Positions 6,879-9,137 of a DNA stretch of 9,137 bases are shown here, piece after piece. The notes beneath the pieces are model-generated. The model ran no database searches and was not told where the DNA came from. It saw only the letters and a program-made list of their open reading frames with translations. Origin of the DNA: an uncultured Clostridia bacterium (GTDB taxonomy: Bacteria; Bacillota; Clostridia; Oscillospirales; Acutalibacteraceae); contig CAMYWU010000047.1 of the NCBI GenBank assembly GCA_947302895.1, positions 1-9,137 of the forward strand, written 5' to 3'. Position 1 is the stretch's first letter. The number at the start of each line of letters is the position of its first letter. The position numbers were made by a program, and so were the translations under genes.

Positions 6879-8255
6879 ATGGCAGAAAACAAAATTCCCT
6901 ACAAAATCTATCTTGAAGAAAATGAGATGCCAAAGCAGTGGTATAATGTTCGTGCGGATATGAAGAACAAACCGGCACCGCTTCTCAACCCCGGCACCCT
7001 TGAACCAATGACGGCAGAGGAACTCGGCGGCGTATTTTGCGATGAGCTTGTTGCTCAGGAGCTTGATAACGATACTCCCTATATCGATATTCCTCAGGAA
7101 ATCAGAGATTTCTATAAAATGTATCGTCCATCACCGCTTGTAAGAGCTTATTGTCTTGAAGAAAAGCTCCAGACTCCCGCAAAGATTTACTATAAATTTG
7201 AAGGAAACAATACCAGCGGTTCACATAAACTCAACTCAGCTATTGCTCAGGCTTACTATGCTAAGAAGCAGGGCTTAAAGGGAGTAACTACTGAAACAGG
7301 AGCAGGTCAGTGGGGAACAGCGCTTTCAATGGCTTGTTCATATCTCGACCTCGATTGCAAGGTTTATATGGTTAAGGTTTCTTATGAGCAGAAGCCTTTC
7401 AGACGTGAGGTTATGAGAGTTTACGGCGCAAGCGTTACTCCTTCACCTTCGATGGAAACAGAAATCGGTAAGAAGATTAATGCAGAGCATCCCGGAACAA
7501 CAGGTTCTCTTGGCTGCGCTATTTCAGAAGCAGTTGAGGTTGCAGTTAAGAACCCCGGTTATCGCTATGTATTAGGCTCAGTTCTTAATCAGGTACTTCT
7601 TCATCAGAGCGTTATCGGTCTTGAAACAAAGGCTGCTCTTGATAAGTATAATATTAAACCCGATATCATCATCGGCTGCGCAGGCGGCGGTTCAAACCTC
7701 GGCGGTCTTATCTCTCCGTTCATGGGCGAGAAGCTCAGAGGCGAGGCAGACTACAGAATTATTGCTGTTGAGCCCGCATCATGCCCGAGCTTCACAAGAG
7801 GTAAGTTTGCATACGATTTCTGCGACACAGGTATGGTTTGTCCTCTTGCTAAGATGTATACTCTCGGCGCAGACTTCATTCCTTCTGCAAACCACGCAGG
7901 CGGACTTCGCTACCACGGTATGAGCCCCGTTCTTTCACAGCTTTATGATGACGGACTTATGGAGGCTGTAACCGCTGTTCAGACAGATGTTTTTGAAGCT
8001 GCTGAAACTTTTGCAAGAGTTGAGGGAATCCTTCCTGCACCTGAGAGCTCACACGCAATCAAGGTTGCTATTGATGAGGCTCTTAAGTGTAAGGAAACAG
8101 GCGAGGAGAAAACAATCGTATTCGGTCTTACTGGTACCGGCTACTTCGATATGGTTGCATATGAGAAGTTCCACGACGGTGAGATGACGGACTATATCCC
8201 GACTGATGAAGAGCTTGCAAAATATGCTGAGAAGCTCCCAAAGGTTGAAAAATAA
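6879..8255 (+). CDS. trpB: TrpB2-type (TrpB-like) tryptophan synthase beta chain
   Basis: This PLP enzyme joins indole and L-serine to give L-tryptophan in the cytoplasm. The start has AGGAGG at 6865-6870, 8 nt upstream. At 458 aa it is longer than the roughly 400-aa classical TrpB and has the extended N terminus of the TrpB2/TrpB-like group. The PLP lysine is K117 in SGSHKLNSA. The catalytic Glu is E139 in TETGAGQWG; Trp replaces the His of the classical ETGAGQHG, a TrpB2 trait. The phosphate-binding loop is GCAGGGSNLGG (266-276). Further TrpB features are GLRYHG (342-347) and GLTGTGYFD near the C terminus. The gene is alone behind a Trp T-box and is followed by a terminator; no trpA or other trp gene is adjacent. 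TrpB2 proteins often work without TrpA, so indole salvage is likely. An alternative is a related PLP lyase activity, but the T-box argues for tryptophan. Confidence 0.95.
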   Translation: MAENKIPYKIYLEENEMPKQWYNVRADMKNKPAPLLNPGTLEPMTAEELGGVFCDELVAQELDNDTPYIDIPQEIRDFYKMYRPSPLVRAYCLEEKLQTPAKIYYKFEGNNTSGSHKLNSAIAQAYYAKKQGLKGVTTETGAGQWGTALSMACSYLDLDCKVYMVKVSYEQKPFRREVMRVYGASVTPSPSMETEIGKKINAEHPGTTGSLGCAISEAVEVAVKNPGYRYVLGSVLNQVLLHQSVIGLETKAALDKYNIKPDIIIGCAGGGSNLGGLISPFMGEKLRGEADYRIIAVEPASCPSFTRGKFAYDFCDTGMVCPLAKMYTLGADFIPSANHAGGLRYHGMSPVLSQLYDDGLMEAVTAVQTDVFEAAETFARVEGILPAPESSHAIKVAIDEALKCKETGEEKTIVFGLTGTGYFDMVAYEKFHDGEMTDYIPTDEELAKYAEKLPKVEK

Positions 8256-8261
8256 ATAACG

Positions 8262-8293
8262 AAAAATGCAAGGCGTTTGCCTTGCATTTTTTT
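8262..8293. terminator. Terminator between convergent trpB and cotJAB, probably bidirectional
   Basis: AAAAATGCAAGGC (8262-8274) pairs with GCCTTGCATTTTT (8279-8291) around a GTTT loop. T runs appear on both strands (seven T on the plus strand, five on the minus strand), so it can end trpB going right and cotJB going left. Confidence 0.9.
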
Positions 8294-8330
8294 ATGCTGT
8301 TTGCATTATACGAAAGAGTATCGCATAATA

Positions 8331-8365
8331 ATCACGACCCATGGACCACGAACCACGGACCACGA
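8331..8365. repeat. Tandem 7-nt repeat (ACCACGA/ACCACGG) beside the cotJB stop
   Basis: Five contiguous 7-nt units fill exactly 35 bp: ATCACGA, CCCATGG, ACCACGA, ACCACGG, ACCACGA. The ends alternate A/G, so the larger unit is the 14-mer ACCACGAACCACGG. The array starts 2 bp after the cotJB stop codon (downstream on the minus strand). A 9-bp inverted repeat, GACCCATGG (8336-8344) with CCATGGGTC (8380-8388), has its right arm inside the last codons of cotJB. The 8294-8330 stretch to the left shows no gene. Confidence 0.7.
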
Positions 8366-8367
8366 AA

Positions 8368-8595
8368 TCAGTCCCAGGGCCATGGGTCTTTCAGCCATTC
8401 ATCGCTGTTAACTCCGTTAAGCGTAAGCGGACCGAACTGCTCTTCATATTCCTTCTTAAGCTCCGTATATTTGCTTTTGTATTTTTCAAGCATTGTAAGT
8501 GCTTCCTTATTATCAGGATGGGTATCAAGAAAGAGTCTCAGCTCATGCATTGCAAATTGAGCAGAGGATACCCTTAATAAAAGCTTTTCTTTCAT
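8368..8595 (-). CDS. cotJB: Spore coat peptide assembly protein CotJB
   Basis: This 75-aa protein of the endospore coat is made in the mother cell. The family hallmarks are clear: FLDTHPDNKEAL in the middle, then a charged helix (KYKSKYTELKKEYEEQ), FGPL, and the C-terminal DPWPWD, which is the typical CotJB ending. The start codon overlaps the cotJA stop in an ATGA, so translation is probably coupled; a GGAAGG-like RBS lies within the end of cotJA. In Bacillus the operon continues with cotJC, a Mn-catalase-like coat protein, but here the next sequence is the repeat and the trpB terminator, so cotJC is not adjacent. Identification is by recalled family motifs. Confidence 0.92.
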   Translation of the reverse strand: MKEKLLLRVSSAQFAMHELRLFLDTHPDNKEALTMLEKYKSKYTELKKEYEEQFGPLTLNGVNSDEWLKDPWPWD

Positions 8596-8801
8596 TTTTT
8601 AACCATCCTTCCCTTGAATTCTTTATTAAGCTGTGGAAAGAGAGTTCCGTTATCAAGCGCCTTATCCGAGGAATATGCTTCAAGGCTTTCCTGAAGCGGT
8701 ATATATGCCATTGTTAAAGCGGCATCCTTTGGAATTGCAGGTCTTGAAGGCGCTTCATTATTCAAAAACGAGGGATTAAATAAATCTTCAAATATTTCCA
8801 T
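8592..8801 (-). CDS. cotJA: Spore coat associated protein CotJA
   Basis: This 69-aa coat protein is first in a two-gene minus-strand operon with cotJB. The family signatures are AYIPLQ (residues about 32-37), followed after an acidic, serine-rich stretch by GTLFPQL near residues 52-58, matching the YVPxQ and GTLFPEL motifs of CotJA. The N terminus (MEIFEDLFNPSF) is variable in the family. GAAAGGAG on the minus strand (8809-8816) is a good RBS 7 nt before the ATG. Expression from a mother-cell sigma factor (SigE in Bacillus) is known for the family, but I could not find a convincing SigE promoter with correct spacing upstream. Confidence 0.9.
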   Translation of the reverse strand: MEIFEDLFNPSFLNNEAPSRPAIPKDAALTMAYIPLQESLEAYSSDKALDNGTLFPQLNKEFKGRMVKK

Positions 8802-8954
8802 AATGTATCTCCTTTCTTTTTCATCATATGTTATCTTTCATATTTTGACATAATGAGCATTAAACCACCTTTTGAATATAATAAAAATAGATGTTTAATT
8901 TTTACTCGAATTGATAAAAATACTAATGAGTGAATTAAAGAATAAGGTGATATA
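8802..8954. promoter_or_regulatory. Divergent intergenic region between cotJA and mazF
   Basis: This 153-bp AT-rich gap must hold the start signals of both cotJA (-) and mazF (+). On the plus strand a perfect TATAAT lies at 8877-8882 with only a weak -35, and a TTGATA at 8911-8916 has a poor -10. On the minus strand CATATGAT (8830-8823) resembles a SigE -10, but it is too close to the cotJA RBS. No individual promoter is convincing, and no antitoxin ORF is present. Confidence 0.45.
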
Positions 8955-9137
8955 ATGTTCGTCAGAAGAGGCGATATATACTATGCAGATTTAAGCCCCG
9001 TTGTAGGCTCTGAGCAAGGCGGAGTTCGCCCTGTTTTAATAGTTCAGAATGATGTTGGCAATAAGTATTCACCAACCGTTATTGCCGCTGCAATAACAAG
9101 CAAAATGGATAAATCAAATCTGCCAACGCATATAGAG
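8955..9137 (+). CDS. mazF: MazF/EndoA-family mRNA interferase toxin (3'-partial)
   Basis: The first 61 codons of a PemK/MazF-family endoribonuclease are present; the gene runs off the window. The sequence [20 protein letters not shown], then [10 protein letters not shown], follows Bacillus subtilis EndoA (NdoA) almost residue for residue. The catalytic residues are in the same places: R25 in GGVRPV and T48 in AAITSK. LPTHIE with H59 marks the beta-strand that follows. The RBS is AAGGTGAT at 8944-8951. In Bacillus the antitoxin gene (ndoAI) sits just upstream in the same direction; here the upstream neighbour is the divergent cotJA, so the toxin has no adjacent upstream antitoxin. One could lie downstream, outside the window. 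The product would cleave mRNA at short specific motifs (UACAU for EndoA). Confidence 0.95.
   Translation, partial: MFVRRGDIYYADLSPVVGSEQGGVRPVLIVQNDVGNKYSPTVIAAAITSKMDKSNLPTHIE

Noticed and set aside
6731..6916. Plus-strand ORF of 61 aa before trpB
   Set aside because: It runs through the T-box and its terminator into trpB out of frame. It is not a leader peptide and has no RBS.
8331..8365. CRISPR array
   Set aside because: The 7-nt units are contiguous, with no spacers and no cas genes.
8282..8717. Plus-strand ORFs of 92, 78 and 72 aa
   Set aside because: They are antisense to cotJB and cotJA, whose family motifs are clear, and have no RBS.
8823..8830. CATATGAT as a SigE -10 for cotJA
   Set aside because: A start point from it would fall at the RBS, and no fitting -35 lies at the right distance.
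8845..8882. TTGACA and TATAAT as one promoter for mazF
   Set aside because: The two boxes are separated by 26 bp, too far for a sigma-A promoter.

Overview
The window looks like chromosomal DNA of an anaerobic, spore-forming, gut-type member of the Clostridia, probably near the Oscillospiraceae/Ruminococcaceae. The basis is AGGAGG-type ribosome binding sites, a T-box leader, an ECF transporter S component, the spore-coat genes cotJA and cotJB, a Bacillus EndoA-like mazF, and a giant secreted-type protein built from Firmicutes surface repeats. This placement is an inference; no rRNA or other phylogenetic marker is present.

Layout. (1) Positions 2-5287 (+) hold the 3' part of a very large cell-surface-type protein whose start lies left of the window. 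Its order is: surface-protein linker, Cys-rich PTCTxxG/CxxC repeats, probable beta-helix, Ig-like region, five InlB-type repeats, beta-rich spacer, and a C-terminal Hint (Hedgehog/intein-like) domain with an acidic tail. (2) A 64-aa peptide gene (5308-5502) follows after 20 nt behind a strong RBS and ends in a good terminator. (3) An ECF S-component-like membrane protein (5567-6509) has an apparent frameshift close to its N terminus. (4) A consensus promoter at 6527-6555 drives a tryptophan-type T-box leader (about 6562-6825) ahead of a stand-alone TrpB2-type tryptophan synthase beta gene (6879-8255). (5) The minus-strand pair cotJA-cotJB (8801 to 8368) converges on trpB, and the two transcripts share a probably bidirectional terminator plus a short 7-nt tandem repeat. 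(6) A mazF/endoA toxin gene starts at 8955 (+) and runs off the right edge.

How the parts relate. The large protein and the small peptide probably share a transcript. The T-box should sense uncharged tRNA-Trp: its specifier is TGG, its bulge UGGC fits a G discriminator base, and its target makes tryptophan. No trpA is beside trpB, which suggests use of free indole plus serine. The least explained element is the Hint protein and its peptide neighbour. The Hint domain keeps the N-terminal nucleophile and the block-B histidine but lacks the terminal His-Asn needed for protein splicing. This resembles the logic of Hedgehog autoprocessing rather than that of an intein.
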